A DNA stretch of 64,000 bases from assembly GCA_034770075.1 (NCBI GenBank), contig CM068382.1, positions 83,358,643 to 83,422,642 of the forward strand, given 5' to 3'. How positions within the stretch are numbered: position 1 is the first letter of the stretch; each line of letters begins with the position of its first letter. The notes under the pieces are model-generated. The model did not search any database. It was not told the DNA's origin and saw nothing but the letters and a program-made list of their open reading frames with translations. Of the stretch, positions 45,604 through 57,011 are shown piece after piece. This DNA comes from Aralia elata (Eukaryota > Streptophyta > Magnoliopsida > Apiales > Araliaceae). A program made the translations under genes and the position numbers.

Positions 45604-47175
45604 TGTTGGTTTGCAGATTTAAGAACATACATACAATCACATGTATATAAAACGGAAGCATGACATAAATCATATTTAAAATTTTACTGCAATTCTAGGA
45701 TCACTTTGATGCAATATTATTAATCGAGGAGGGATAAAAGATATACCTTAAGAAGATGAATCAACTCCTTAATTTGATCTTCAAGTTTCAATCCTTTGCT
45801 CCTTCGTGTTTTTCCAAATTCTCAGATCAAACGTTAGCTACTCAGTGTGTGCAACGCTCTAAAGGTGATCCACCAAGAGAATATGATTGAAGAAGTAAAT
45901 TTTAGGTTTCTCTAAACCTTGGGTGGCTAGCCCTAATTCTCACTCCCACTCATAACTCTTTAAGTTGCAGAGAATTATAACATGGCATCTCCATACTCAC
46001 AGTTGTATCAACCCTTTATCTATCATAAGGCCTCTCCTTATATAGACTTTTCTTCCTCCTAAACTCTTTAGGAATTAGGGTTTTAATTTAATCCCTAAAC
46101 TATTTAGGAACTAAATTATTTATCATAATAATAATAAGACTCCTCTTATTAATTTATAATTTAGTATTTTTCCAAATACTTAATTATAAATATTAGTATT
46201 TTTTAAATACTAAATTATTATTATTAAGACAATTACTTCTAAAATAATATTTCTCTTTTATGATGTGACTCTTTAGGTTCAATATTATACTGATAGTAAA
46301 ATAAATAAATTAGAACCATTCTAATATTATTTATAATGAATTACACTCATTTAATTCAAATATAAATAAATAATATTTACTCTACATCATGAGTGACACC
46401 TCTCAGCATATCATAACTATCCGGATAATATGAAATCAACGTTTAATCACAAAGAACCTATTCTGTGAATAGATACCGTATAATTCAATCATTCTAACAT
46501 ACAATGTCCTAATTAAACATAAGACATGAAATTACTGACAAATCTTATTTATTTAATCATATGCATTTCGATTCTAAAATGCACAACTCTAGTTAATGTA
46601 AATTAGAAACTCCTTTCTAATTTGTATTCTCTTTGGCCAAGGATTTTTGAGTTGTCATTTATCAAATCACATAGGACATTCTCTCCCTTTACTAAAAGTG
46701 GTATATCCTTTGTTGGTCATTCACCTACCTCCATGTATACTTTATTATACCCGAGCATACCATTTGATATACCCAAAGAGTCTTAAGGAATATGACAAAG
46801 TATAACTCAGAATACACAAGGTACTATAATGATCTCAAGTCCAAGGATCACTTTTACAACTATCACTATAGGAACTCCTATTGTCGGCAAGTAAAATTCC
46901 ATTAAGTGTTCCTTAAGCGAGTCACGTTCAGTGTACTTATTCTCCAATAAGCACCTACATACTTGTTTTAATGTCTCCACACAAATAATTATGAGATCAA
47001 TCCTTCTCTTCAACAGAGCAAGCATAGTATGTACTAATCTATCCGAAATCAGTAACCCCGCATTAGTGATCTAACGATTAGGAATATTTTAGTTTTGAGC
47101 TATTTAGAATTTAGATCTCATTAGCATGAACTCTTTATGATTCTAAAAGTATTGCTCCAAAATTATGGGTTTATC
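45604..47175 (-). repeat. 5' LTR of the copia element, inner part
   Basis: Starts TGTTGGTTTGCAGATTT next to the primer site. Interrupted at 47175 by the Tekay element; the outer part continues at 60793-60932. Minus-strand wording such as GTAGGTGCTTATTGGAGAAT and ACTGAACGTGACTCGC matches copia LTRs I know from plants. No gene. Confidence 0.78.
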
Positions 47176-50100
47176 TGTGACGCCCCCAAATTCGGGTCTC
47201 CAAATACCCGGATCTGGTCATCACGATTCAATACAACATTCACCTTTAACAACATATGATATCTAAAAGTGCGGAATATAATAAACATACATTGTTCATT
47301 ACAAGGTGTCACTAGTCCCAGAATACGAATAACCTTAAACACGTCCACAAAATTCATACCCTAATTAGCTATCAGAGTTTAAATTACATTAACAGTAATT
47401 AACTACACATGAATCTAAAGTCTGCTACAAGAAATCTATCATTTCATCTTTTCTTTCCCTTTATTCTTCCCTGACGTCTCGGTTTTAGCTGCAATGAAAT
47501 CATGATATAGCAAGAATGAGCAACGAGTTTGCCCAGCAAGTTTAAAGTGCAACAATAAGGATATATCATGATGAAGGGATATAAAAAGGGATTTCAACAA
47601 TAGAATAAATCAGAAGCAAGAACAATAAATGCTTTTAGAACAATTGATAGTCAAATAGACTTTGAACGATAACTTCCAGAGGAGTCAATAGCTGGTTGAC
47701 CCTCTGGTTACTGGCTACAGAATAACGTACTTGAGGGGATCAGCCTCGCGTACCCTATGTATATGCATAACATTTAATTCTGCTATTTGTACCTTATATA
47801 CGGTACGTGGGGTACTCCCCTATAAATAAAGGGGTGTTCATACAGTCTAAGAATCCTTACCATTGATTGGGTTCGGATAGCTTTTATAAATTTTCACGAA
47901 ATTGTCTGACCGAACAAGGGTTCAGAATTAACCATGAATGGTTCATAAAACTTCTGAATTTAATTCAATATTCGAATTCAAATGCATGAGTGCGAATGCC
48001 AATAAATACACAGATGTGGAATAATTTTAAAAGTAATTAGACCACTTATAGCATGCTTGGAGATAAAATTCAAGCTTAAAGAATACTTGCAATAATATTT
48101 ACCTTTTGCATAAGGTTTTAGAAGTATTGCTCAGGGTAAAAAGTTGAGTAAGGAAGAACTTGCAATAATGTAAGAAGTTTAGGATTAGGAACTGGCAGAA
48201 ATCAAAGTTCGGGATAGAGGACTTGCCTGTTTGCTCATCTACAGATAAATTTTAGCTTTAATTACTTGACCTTGGATAACCTATCAGTTGGTAGAATTGG
48301 TTTATCCATTAGCATTGCGTAATTATACCCACTTATGCTATCCATTTAGCAGATAAATAATTCACCGAACTTAATTACTACCTAGCCATCAGCTAACAAA
48401 AATTTAATGACCTCTATTTAAACAGATAATAATTAATCAGAGTCACTTATCATTTGAATACTCCAATTATTACCTTTAATTGTTTCCAGGTATGGTCTAA
48501 CAATCCTTATTTATCATTTATAAAATGAATTTATTTTGGTTTAAAGATAGCAGAAAACCCTTGATCATTGATTTAATTTACTCTCAATTATTATTTATCT
48601 TAGGGTAATTTAGTAATTATTACCCTTGTTCTTTATGCGACATTAAATACTTACCGTATGAATCCTACCCACACTTAATTATTATTAAGAAATCCTTAAG
48701 TGTTTATTATCATTAAGAACCAACAATAAGTACCTAACTTAATAATTTGCTTCATACTTAATCATTATTTCATTAATGATTAAGTAATTACCATCCTTAT
48801 TATTTAGTAACTTATTCATATTCAATTATTATTATTATTAAATATTTATTATCTTTATTCATTATTTATAATAAATAATTATTCTATTAATCTTTATTCA
48901 TATTTAATTATTATTATTATTAAATAATAATTAAATATTTATTATCTTTATTTATTATTTATTAATAAATAATAAATAATTATTCTATTAACTTTTATTC
49001 ATATTTAATTATTATTATTATTAAATAATAATTAAATATTTATTATCTTTATTTATTATTTATTAATAAATAATAAATAATTATTCTATTAATCTTTATC
49101 CATATTTAATTATTATTATTATTAAATAATAATTAAATATTTATTATCTTTATTTATTATTTTTATTTATACTTAATTATTATTTTAAAATAATAATTAA
49201 ATATTTATTATATCCCTTATTTATTATTTATTAATAAATAATAAGTAATTATTTCTTTAATCTTATTCATATTTAATTATTATAAATAATAATTAAATGT
49301 GTATTATCCTTACCTATAACAATACTTAATTTACCAATACCCAATTATTATTATCCAGAACAGTTCAATACAACCCAACAAAGAGCAACATACATTATTC
49401 AAAAACCAGATTCTAGATCAGATTAACCCAACACAGATTTAACGTAATACAATTCCAAAACAATTGTATTGTATAAGTTTAATTCCTGCACTGCTAGAAC
49501 TTTCTAGGTTCGACAGTTCCCAAATCAAGAGTTAACACAGTACCATTATCTCAATACAAAACAACCATACTCGAATTACATTACTATAACCCAGCACAAT
49601 TGGCAACTACACAGCACACAATAGCAACAAAATTCGGCTGATGGAATAAAAGAAATTTACACAGCAACACAAACCATATCCCAATCTAAAATTGTCCAAA
49701 AGTACAACCCAATACAGAGAGTAATTTTTTTGATAATACAGAGGGCAACCATTTCCAGTTTAAGGGAAAATTAAACCTAGCATATAGGACCAATTATACC
49801 TTCGTATTTGGTCGGCACTGTGATGGCTCCTAGCTGCTGCTCTCCTCCTTCTCCCACAGTACACAACCCAACCGCTCATTCACAATAGTCTTCCCCTGTT
49901 CCCTCTTCTCTCTGTATCTTCTCACAGTTGAAACCCTAGTTTCTAATTGGGAACTCACAGACAAAAAGAAAATCGGCAGTTCAGGGTCTGGAAAGGGTCC
50001 AATTTATAGAAGAAATTAATTGGGCAATACCCTAATTGCTTGGTCAATGACCGACGGTAGGGAGAGAGGAGTTGTCGACCCGTTGTCAATTCAACCACTG

Positions 50101-50956
50101 ACTTGCCGGCAGCTCATCGAGTTGTGTGCGCTCACCGGTCAAATCGCCGGTCGTGTGGGATTTCTCGGTCCGTTCGTCGAACGCTTGGTTGCTTCGATTG
50201 ACCGTCGGTCGACGTTCTTCTCTTCCAGTCCAAACCGGCCGATTCCTTCGCGTCGCCACTTCCAGCTGCTTCACTCGTCCCGTTCGATTGATGGCCTAAG
50301 ACTGGATAGACTTGGCTCAATCCCTCTCCCTTCTTCCCGTTGCTATCTGATTGAGGGTTTAGACCCTAGACTCTGATATCCCCAATTTTCCTACTGATTG
50401 CCTCATTTGGTTTACCAGCTGAAATGATCTGACCCGGTAGGAGAGAAAAGAAATGGTTTCCTCAAATGGATTTAGGCTGACTGAATTCAATTAGAAAGGC
50501 GGCCCACTTTGATTTAATTCGACCCAGCCCACTCGGTTGGCCCAATAGGAAATAAAATGAGAATTGGGTCAGCTAACATAAAAAGAAAAGTAGCCCAATT
50601 TGTTTATTAATAAGACTATGCCTCTAATATTTAAATTAAATAACTAGTTAAATTAATTAGTTATTTCAGATATTTATTTATTCATTTACTTATATATTTT
50701 TTTTTTCTTTTAGAAGAATTTATTTATTAATCTTCTTTCCAAATTTTCTTGCAATTAAATTCTTAGGGCTAACTCACTAATTTATTTAAGCTATCAGTGA
50801 GTCCCTTTAATGCGCAGAAAATTATTGGACCACGTATTTATATAATTAAATAATAGTACCTACACGAATCCAGATAAATTTGTAAAATTAATTATAATGA
50901 ATATATTTATTAAAAATAAATTTGATACAATGTTTTCAAATTTTCCGGACATTACA
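47176..50956 (-). repeat. 3' LTR of the Tekay element
   Basis: Plus strand TGTGACGCCCCCAAATTCGGG to TTTTCCGGACATTACA. It contains an AT-rich tandem array (48820-49300) and a GC-rich island (50040-50350) with ACCGGTC/GACCGACGGT inverted words. A plus-strand frame in that island (50020-50376) is not recognised. A one-base deletion in the other copy breaks it, so I do not call it a gene. Confidence 0.95.
48820..49300. repeat. AT-only tandem array, about 101-bp unit
   Basis: Four to five units start with CATATTTAATTATTATTATT near 48898, 49000, 49102 and, degenerately, 49170 and 49266. Each holds a self-complementary TTAATTATTATT...AATAATAATTAA segment and ATTTATTAATAAAT. The same array recurs at about 58660-59130 in the 5' LTR. 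Confidence 0.8.
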
Positions 50957-50970
50957 TCCTCTCCCCCTTA
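50957..50970 (-). other. Polypurine tract of the Tekay element
   Basis: The minus strand reads TAAGGGGGAGAGGA directly before the LTR start TGTAATGTCC. Confidence 0.88.
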
Positions 50971-51003
50971 TAAAAATTCCGTCCTCGGAATTTCAATCCA
51001 AGA

Positions 51004-53005
51004 TTACTCGAATAGCTGGGGGTAATTTGCTTTCATCTTCTCCTCGAGTTCCCACGTGGCCTCTTCCACCGCGTGATTTCTCCAGAGAACTTTTACCGAG
51101 TGAATGATTTTATTTCTCAGTTTCTGCTCCTTCCTATCAAGTATTTGGACAGGAATCTCCTCGTATGATAAATCCCTTTCGACTTGAATTGGTTCATAGG
51201 AGATAACATGTTTGTAATCCGGCTTATACGGACGCAACACTGATACGTGGAACACGTTGTGGATGTGCTCAAGTTCAGGAGGTAATGCTATCTTGTACGC
51301 CACCTCGCCGATTCGTCTCAAGATTTCGAACGGTCCTATGAACCTAGGGCTCAATTTGCCCTTCTTCCCAAAACGGATCTTCCCTTTCCATGGAGATACC
51401 TTCAGAAACACACAACTACCAACTTCAAAGTCTCGTTTCTGGCGATGTAAGTCCGCGTACTTCTTTTGGCGATCCTGGGCTGCTACTAACCGTTGTCTTA
51501 TTACTTTAATGATTTCCACGGTTTGTTGTACCAATTCTGGCCCCAACAATCTCCGTTCACCAACTTCATCCCAACACAACGGCGTCCGACACTTTCTTCC
51601 ATACAATGCTTCGTACGGTGGCATACCAATGCTAGCATGGTAACTATTGTTGTAAGCGAACTCTACCAGTGGCAAGTGATCGTCCCAGCTGCCACTTAAG
51701 TCCATCACCACTGCTCGGAGCATATCCTCTAGAGTCTGAATTGTTCGCTCACTCTGACCATCAGTCTGAGGATGATATGCCGTACTCATTCTTAACTGTG
51801 TTCCCAGTCTCTCCTACAGACTTCTCCAAAAATTTGACGTGAAGCGCGGATCCCTGTCAGACACAATAGATACCGGCACTCCATGTCGTGATACTATTTC
51901 CTTCACATAAAGTTTTGCTAGCTGTTCCAATTTGTACCTGATCTTGATCGGTAGAAAATGGGCAGACTTGGTCAAACGATCTACGATCACCCAGATGGCG
52001 TCTAGACCTTTTTGCGTTGTTGGAAGTCCCACCACAAAATCCATTGTGATGTGCTCCCACTTCCATTCGGGGAATCTCTAAGGGTTGCAACAATCCGCTC
52101 GGCCGTTGGTGCTCAGCCTTGATCCGTTGACAAGTTAAACACCGGCTGACGAACTCTGCAACTTCCCCTTTCAAATGCGGCCACCAATAATGTTGACGAA
52201 GATCTTGATACATCTTGGTGCTACCTGGATGTACCGAAAACCTTGTATTATGGGCCTCCTGCAAAATCTCTTCCCTTAAGTCTGGTACGTAGGGTATCCA
52301 GATCCTTCCCTCGAATCTCAGCAATCCTGTGCTGTCAACCTTATACTTCGAGGCTTTTCCTTCCGATAACTGTTTCTTAATGTCAACGCATTCCTCGTCA
52401 AATTCTTGAGCCTCCTGTATCTTATCCAGTAGAGTTGGTCCTACCGTCACGGCGAACACCTTTTCGTCCACCTCCATTGGATACCTAACTTCCAGCTCCA
52501 GACGTTCAAAGTCCCGTATCAATTCCTCCTGGACTGTCAGTTGCATCAATTTCACCTTGCCTTTCCTACTTAAGGCATCAGCTACTACGTTCGCTTTGCC
52601 CGGATGGTACAGAATTTCACAGTCGTAGTCCTTGATCAATTCTAACCATCGGCGTTGCCTCATGTTCAGCTCCTTTTGAGTGAAGATATATTTCAGACTT
52701 TTGTGATCTGTATATATCTCACACTTCTCCCCATATAGGTAGTGCCTCCAAATCTTCAAAGCGAACACCACCGCGGCTAGCTCCAGGTCATGAGTCGGGT
52801 AACCCTTCTCATAGTCCTTTAGTTGTCGTGATGCGTACGCCACGACCTTGCCGTGTTGCATCAGTACACAACCAAGACCCTTGTGTGATGCATCGCTATA
52901 CACTACGAAACCCCCAGTATTGTCCGGTAAGGTCAACACTGGTGCTTGGCTGAGTCTCTTCTTCAATTCCATGAAAACTCTCCTCACATTTCTCCGACCA
53001 AACAA
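51004..53005 (-). pseudogene. pol: Tekay pol: RNase H, integrase and chromodomain
   Basis: 53005 onward holds RNase H ([47 protein letters not shown]). The integrase zinc module follows ([20 protein letters not shown]). A frameshift near 52075 moves the integrase core to 52044-51814 ([22 protein letters not shown]). A TAG at 51811-51813 precedes the last part, 51789-51004, with [13 protein letters not shown] (catalytic Glu). At its end is a chromodomain ([33 protein letters not shown]). Chromodomains in this clade are thought to guide integration to heterochromatin. All catalytic residues are present; only the frame breaks disable it. Confidence 0.92.
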
Positions 53006-53007
53006 AC

Positions 53008-55560
53008 TTAACTGTTTTCCTGGTGAGATTGGTCAACGGCGATGCTATCTTTTGAAAAATCCTGGATGAATCTCCGATAGTATCCCGCTAATCCCAAGAA
53101 ACTCCGGATCTCCGTCGGCGTCTTCGGCTGTTCCCAGTTGATAACTGCTTCTACCTTTGCTGGATCCACCGAAACACCATTCTTGTCTATGACATGACCC
53201 AGAAACTGTACCCTTTGCAACCAAAACTCACACTTAGAAAACTTCGCATACAACTTCTCCTTCCTGAGGGCTTCTAATACAATCCTTAAGTGTTCAGCAT
53301 GCTCCTCCTCTGTCTCCGAATACACCAAGATGTCATCGATGAATACGACTACGAACTTATCCAAGTACTGCTTGAATACTCTGTTCATCATATCCATAAA
53401 TGCTGCTGGTGCATTTGTCAATCCAAAAGACATTACCAGGAACTCGAAGTGTCCATAACGAGTCCTGAATGCAGTCTTCGGGATATCTTCCTGTCTCACC
53501 TTCAGCTGATGATAGCCTGTTCTCAGGTCGATTTTTGAAAAGTACTTCGCTCCCTTGAGTTGATCAAACAGATCGTCAATTCTAGGGAGTGGATACCTAT
53601 TCTTAATCGTAACTTTGTTCAACTCTCGATAGTCGATACAAAGCCTCATTGAACCGTCTTTCTTCTTTACAAACAGAACTGGCGCTCCCCACGGGGACAC
53701 GCTCGGTCTGATATAACCCTTATCCAACAGTTCCTGCAGTTGCACCATCAATTCTTTCATCTCTACAGGTGCCATTCGATACGGCGGCTTCGATATTGGT
53801 GCGGTTCCTGGTGCCAAATCGATAACGAACTCGATTTCCCTGTCCGGCGGCAGTCCCGAAAGCTCTTCGGGAAAGACGTCGGTGAATTCTCTCACGACTG
53901 GTATTTGACTCATCTCATCCCCTACTCGACGAGTATCAACCACATGGGCCAAATAACATTCGCAACCCTTCTTGAGTAATCTCCTTGTTTGCATCATAGT
54001 AAGACAACAAGATTGGCTTGGTGGCTTACTGCCGTAAAATACTATCTTCGACTTATTAGGAGTCTTCAGGTGTACACACTTTTCCTTACAATCAATAACT
54101 GCTCCGTGGGTTGATAGCCAATCCATTCCCAGGATTACGTCAAACTCTCCCAGTCGAATTGGTATCAAATCCACATTGAGCTTAAATCCTCGCAATTCAA
54201 CACAACAATTCCTATGAATGCAGTCTATGGGGATAACTTCCTTGTTTGCTACTTCTACGTTCATGGGGTGTTCTAACTTTTCACAAGGTACATGTAACTG
54301 ACTAGCAAATTCTTCGGAAACAAAAGAACAAGTAGCACCCGAATCAAATAACACATATGCATTTATATCATTGATTGGGATGATACCTGACACCACGTCC
54401 TTGGATTCCATTGCATCCTGGACTGTCATGTTGAGCGTGTGAGCTGTTGGCCTGTTAGCTTGACTGGCTAGTGCCCCATAGCTCAGCCGGTTATTGTTCC
54501 CGCTGTTGCTGTTGTTGTTCCTGTTGCCACTCCCGAGGTCACCTTTCCTTTTCGGACAGTCCTTGATTTGGTGGTCGGGTGCTCCACATGAATAACATCC
54601 CCCCTTTGGTTTGTTCTGACATTGGGGAGCCATGTGCCCCGGTTGCCCGCATTTGTAGCAAACGCTTTTTCCCTTCATACACTCCCCCGTGTGGTTCTTA
54701 CCACAATTACTGCACCTGCCTGGTTTCCTTGCCTCCCCTCCAGACGGATTTCCTCCGGGTTTATTGCTCCCGAAAGATTGACTTTCATTCCATTTCCGTT
54801 TGTTGGGGTTGCTGCCCCCGCTGCTTCCTGACTTCTGGCCCTCATGACCCTTCCTCTTATCCTGATTGTACTTAGCCAGGGCCTCACTGCCACCCTCTGC
54901 AATGATTGCCCTTTCCATCAATTCTGCGAATGTCCTGATTTTTAATACCGCCACAGAACGGTATAACCATGGCTTCAACCCCTGCTCAAACCTGCGAGCT
55001 TTCCTTTCCTCGGTGCTGACTTGGTGAGCTGCAAACCGTGCCAACTCATTAAACTTAGCCGCGTACTCAGCCACAGACATGTTTCCTTGTTTCAGTTCCA
55101 GGAACTTGATCTCCATCTCCTGCTTCATGCTCTCTGGAAAGTAATTTTCCAAGAACATTTCCTTAAAACGATCCCAAGCGACAGTGCCTTCTTCAACTCG
55201 GCCCCGATTGGCCTTCCACCAATAGTTGGCTTCTCCTTTTAGCATGAAAGTGGCAAAACTTGTTTTCTGTTCCTCTGCCACCCTTGCTACTTCAAAGACC
55301 TTCTCTATCTCTTCTATCCAGGTCTGCGCCTCGATTGGGTTAAGAGTTCCCTTGAACTCAGGTGGTCCGACCAATTTGAAATCTTTAAAGTTTGCCAGGT
55401 GATGCGCTGGCTCAGCTGCTGCTTGAGTCACTACAGGTGGTGGTCTGGATTGCATAGCCTCGGCCAGCATCTCCGCGAACATTCTCATGGGGTTGGTTTG
55501 GTCTCCAACCTCACTTTCTGACTCTTCGACCCGTCGGTTACGTGGCCTTCCCCTTGGCAT
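53008..55560 (-). CDS. gag-pol: Tekay gag, protease and reverse transcriptase
   Basis: An 850-residue frame starts at ATG 55560 ([17 protein letters not shown]). Gag core: [34 protein letters not shown]. Three zinc knuckles follow near residues 285-340 ([40 protein letters not shown]). Protease has [15 protein letters not shown] has [26 protein letters not shown] and the catalytic FIDDILVYS. The frame ends at a frameshift near 53050 in RT-RNase H connection sequence ([11 protein letters not shown]), and coding continues at 53005. Three knuckles are more than the usual one in chromoviruses. Confidence 0.93.
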   Translation of the reverse strand: MPRGRPRNRRVEESESEVGDQTNPMRMFAEMLAEAMQSRPPPVVTQAAAEPAHHLANFKDFKLVGPPEFKGTLNPIEAQTWIEEIEKVFEVARVAEEQKTSFATFMLKGEANYWWKANRGRVEEGTVAWDRFKEMFLENYFPESMKQEMEIKFLELKQGNMSVAEYAAKFNELARFAAHQVSTEERKARRFEQGLKPWLYRSVAVLKIRTFAELMERAIIAEGGSEALAKYNQDKRKGHEGQKSGSSGGSNPNKRKWNESQSFGSNKPGGNPSGGEARKPGRCSNCGKNHTGECMKGKSVCYKCGQPGHMAPQCQNKPKGGCYSCGAPDHQIKDCPKRKGDLGSGNRNNNSNSGNNNRLSYGALASQANRPTAHTLNMTVQDAMESKDVVSGIIPINDINAYVLFDSGATCSFVSEEFASQLHVPCEKLEHPMNVEVANKEVIPIDCIHRNCCVELRGFKLNVDLIPIRLGEFDVILGMDWLSTHGAVIDCKEKCVHLKTPNKSKIVFYGSKPPSQSCCLTMMQTRRLLKKGCECYLAHVVDTRRVGDEMSQIPVVREFTDVFPEELSGLPPDREIEFVIDLAPGTAPISKPPYRMAPVEMKELMVQLQELLDKGYIRPSVSPWGAPVLFVKKKDGSMRLCIDYRELNKVTIKNRYPLPRIDDLFDQLKGAKYFSKIDLRTGYHQLKVRQEDIPKTAFRTRYGHFEFLVMSFGLTNAPAAFMDMMNRVFKQYLDKFVVVFIDDILVYSETEEEHAEHLRIVLEALRKEKLYAKFSKCEFWLQRVQFLGHVIDKNGVSVDPAKVEAVINWEQPKTPTEIRSFLGLAGYYRRFIQDFSKDSIAVDQSHQENS

Positions 55561-55951
55561 GGTTTAGAATAAGGAACTGATGACTTTTACCTATAGATTC
55601 ACATTTTACATCATATGTTATTGAAATAAACAATAAAATATTTATCAACACATTTGATTTAAGTGAAACATCTGCATTTATATTCATATACCACCGTTTG
55701 TTACAATACGAAACCTGTGGCATACTGCTATAAATGCGCCACTGTGTCCTATTCATCAATAACCCTTCCCCCTAGACAAAAGTGGGGAATCCTAACCTTC
55801 CATCCCTCAAAACACAAAAGTTGGGGTTTTAACTGCTACCCCAATCATAACAACAAATATAAAGTTTCATAAACAAACATGAATATGTCCCTAACATAAA
55901 CAAAAGTGGGACTGACTGTACTAACAACTAAACAACCATCCTATCCCACCA

Positions 55952-56779
55952 TTATACATCATGACGGATCCGAGCCTGCTGGCCAGAAGAGACTGCTCCA
56001 TCCCCGATCCTGCGGCGAACAGAGCGACTGGACTCCCCTATCTCAGTCCGGGGTCTACGGTAGGTTGCATCCAAGGCATGCCCCAGGGTCTCTATCCTCA
56101 CTGCCCTGGCCTCTAGCTGGTCCTCCAGCTGATCAACCCTCCTGGCCTCCCTGGCCCAGGCCTCCCTGACGCGCATCCTCGCAGCCACCTCCAGTCCGGC
56201 CTCAAACCTCATGGCCTCCTGTTTCGCCCTCAGGTGGGCGATCTGCAGATCCCGCTGCTCCAGTCTCTCCCTCAACTCAGCGTTTCGGGCCACTAGCTGA
56301 TGTAGCAGTTGTCCGACCTGCTGTGCTGAGGACTCGTAGCCCTGCAGCTGTACCTTGGCCACCCCTAAGTCATGCTCGAGCTGGTAGGCCAAGTCTCTGT
56401 ACTGGTCCTCCATATACTGATGGGTCTGGTTTTGCTCCTCCAAATGAGCAATCCGAGCCTCCAACTCCTCGTTTCTGTCCGTCAATCCCTCAATAATATC
56501 ATCAGCAGTGGATCCCATGCCGTCAATATCAGCAGGTGGCTCTTCCCCCTCGGTCTCGGGATCCTCCTCCTCGGTATCAGGGTCCTGACTACCCGACCTC
56601 ATGACTCTACCTATCACTGGCTCTGGTAGCTCCCTGTGATAGTCCTCCTCCGACTCGGACTCCTCCTGTAACAGTCCCGGGGCAATAGGAGCATAGCCCA
56701 CCAGCTGCTCCGCCACTACCGGTATGTCTATAAATAATTCCTCCTCACGGGCTCCACTAGTCTCCCTTACAGCAGCCAT
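55952..56779 (-). CDS. Extra coiled-coil ORF between the 5' LTR and gag
   Basis: An uninterrupted minus-strand frame; I place the start at MAAVRETSGAREEE (56779) rather than five codons upstream. The product is about 275 residues. An acidic N-terminal third (ESESEEDYHRE, DTEEEDPETEGEE) is followed by a long predicted coiled coil (NEELEARIAHLEEQNQ through DQLEDQLEARAVRIETL) and a short basic tail (RSVRRRIGDG). It has no signal peptide, membrane segment or known catalytic motif that I recognise. It ends 391 bp before gag, on the same strand, in a very young element, and has no stops. This suggests it is maintained. A TTTTTGTGTGTTTGTAG acceptor-like sequence lies just before the ATG. Confidence 0.7.
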   Translation of the reverse strand: MAAVRETSGAREEELFIDIPVVAEQLVGYAPIAPGLLQEESESEEDYHRELPEPVIGRVMRSGSQDPDTEEEDPETEGEEPPADIDGMGSTADDIIEGLTDRNEELEARIAHLEEQNQTHQYMEDQYRDLAYQLEHDLGVAKVQLQGYESSAQQVGQLLHQLVARNAELRERLEQRDLQIAHLRAKQEAMRFEAGLEVAARMRVREAWAREARRVDQLEDQLEARAVRIETLGHALDATYRRPRTEIGESSRSVRRRIGDGAVSSGQQARIRHDV

Positions 56780-56996
56780 CCTACAAACACACAAAAACTA
56801 ACATTAGTACAGCAATAAAATATATTCATTGAAGAAATGAAGTTATATTTCATTGGGTACTACTCGACTCGATGAATTCCCCAATTCATCAAAACCACAT
56901 ATGATAAATCTCCTCGATTTATCCCTTAACACTCAATACGAGTTTACTATGAAGGTTATAACCTAGGTTTCGCGATCCTAAAGTTTATAACCTACA

Positions 56997-57008
56997 GCTT
57001 TGATACCA
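56997..57008 (-). other. Tekay primer-binding site, initiator tRNA-Met type
   Basis: The minus strand reads TGGTATCAAAGC, three bases inside the 5' LTR end. Confidence 0.88.
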
Positions 57009-57011
57009 ACC

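Noticed and set aside
48280..48330. tRNA-like A-box wording (GTTGGTAGAATTGG)
   Set aside because: No B box, no acceptor stem or anticodon arm can be drawn around it.
50020..50376. A 118-codon plus-strand frame in the Tekay LTR GC-rich island
   Set aside because: The copy in the other LTR is frameshifted by one base, the frame is antisense to the element, and the product resembles no family I know. GC-rich sequence opens frames by chance.
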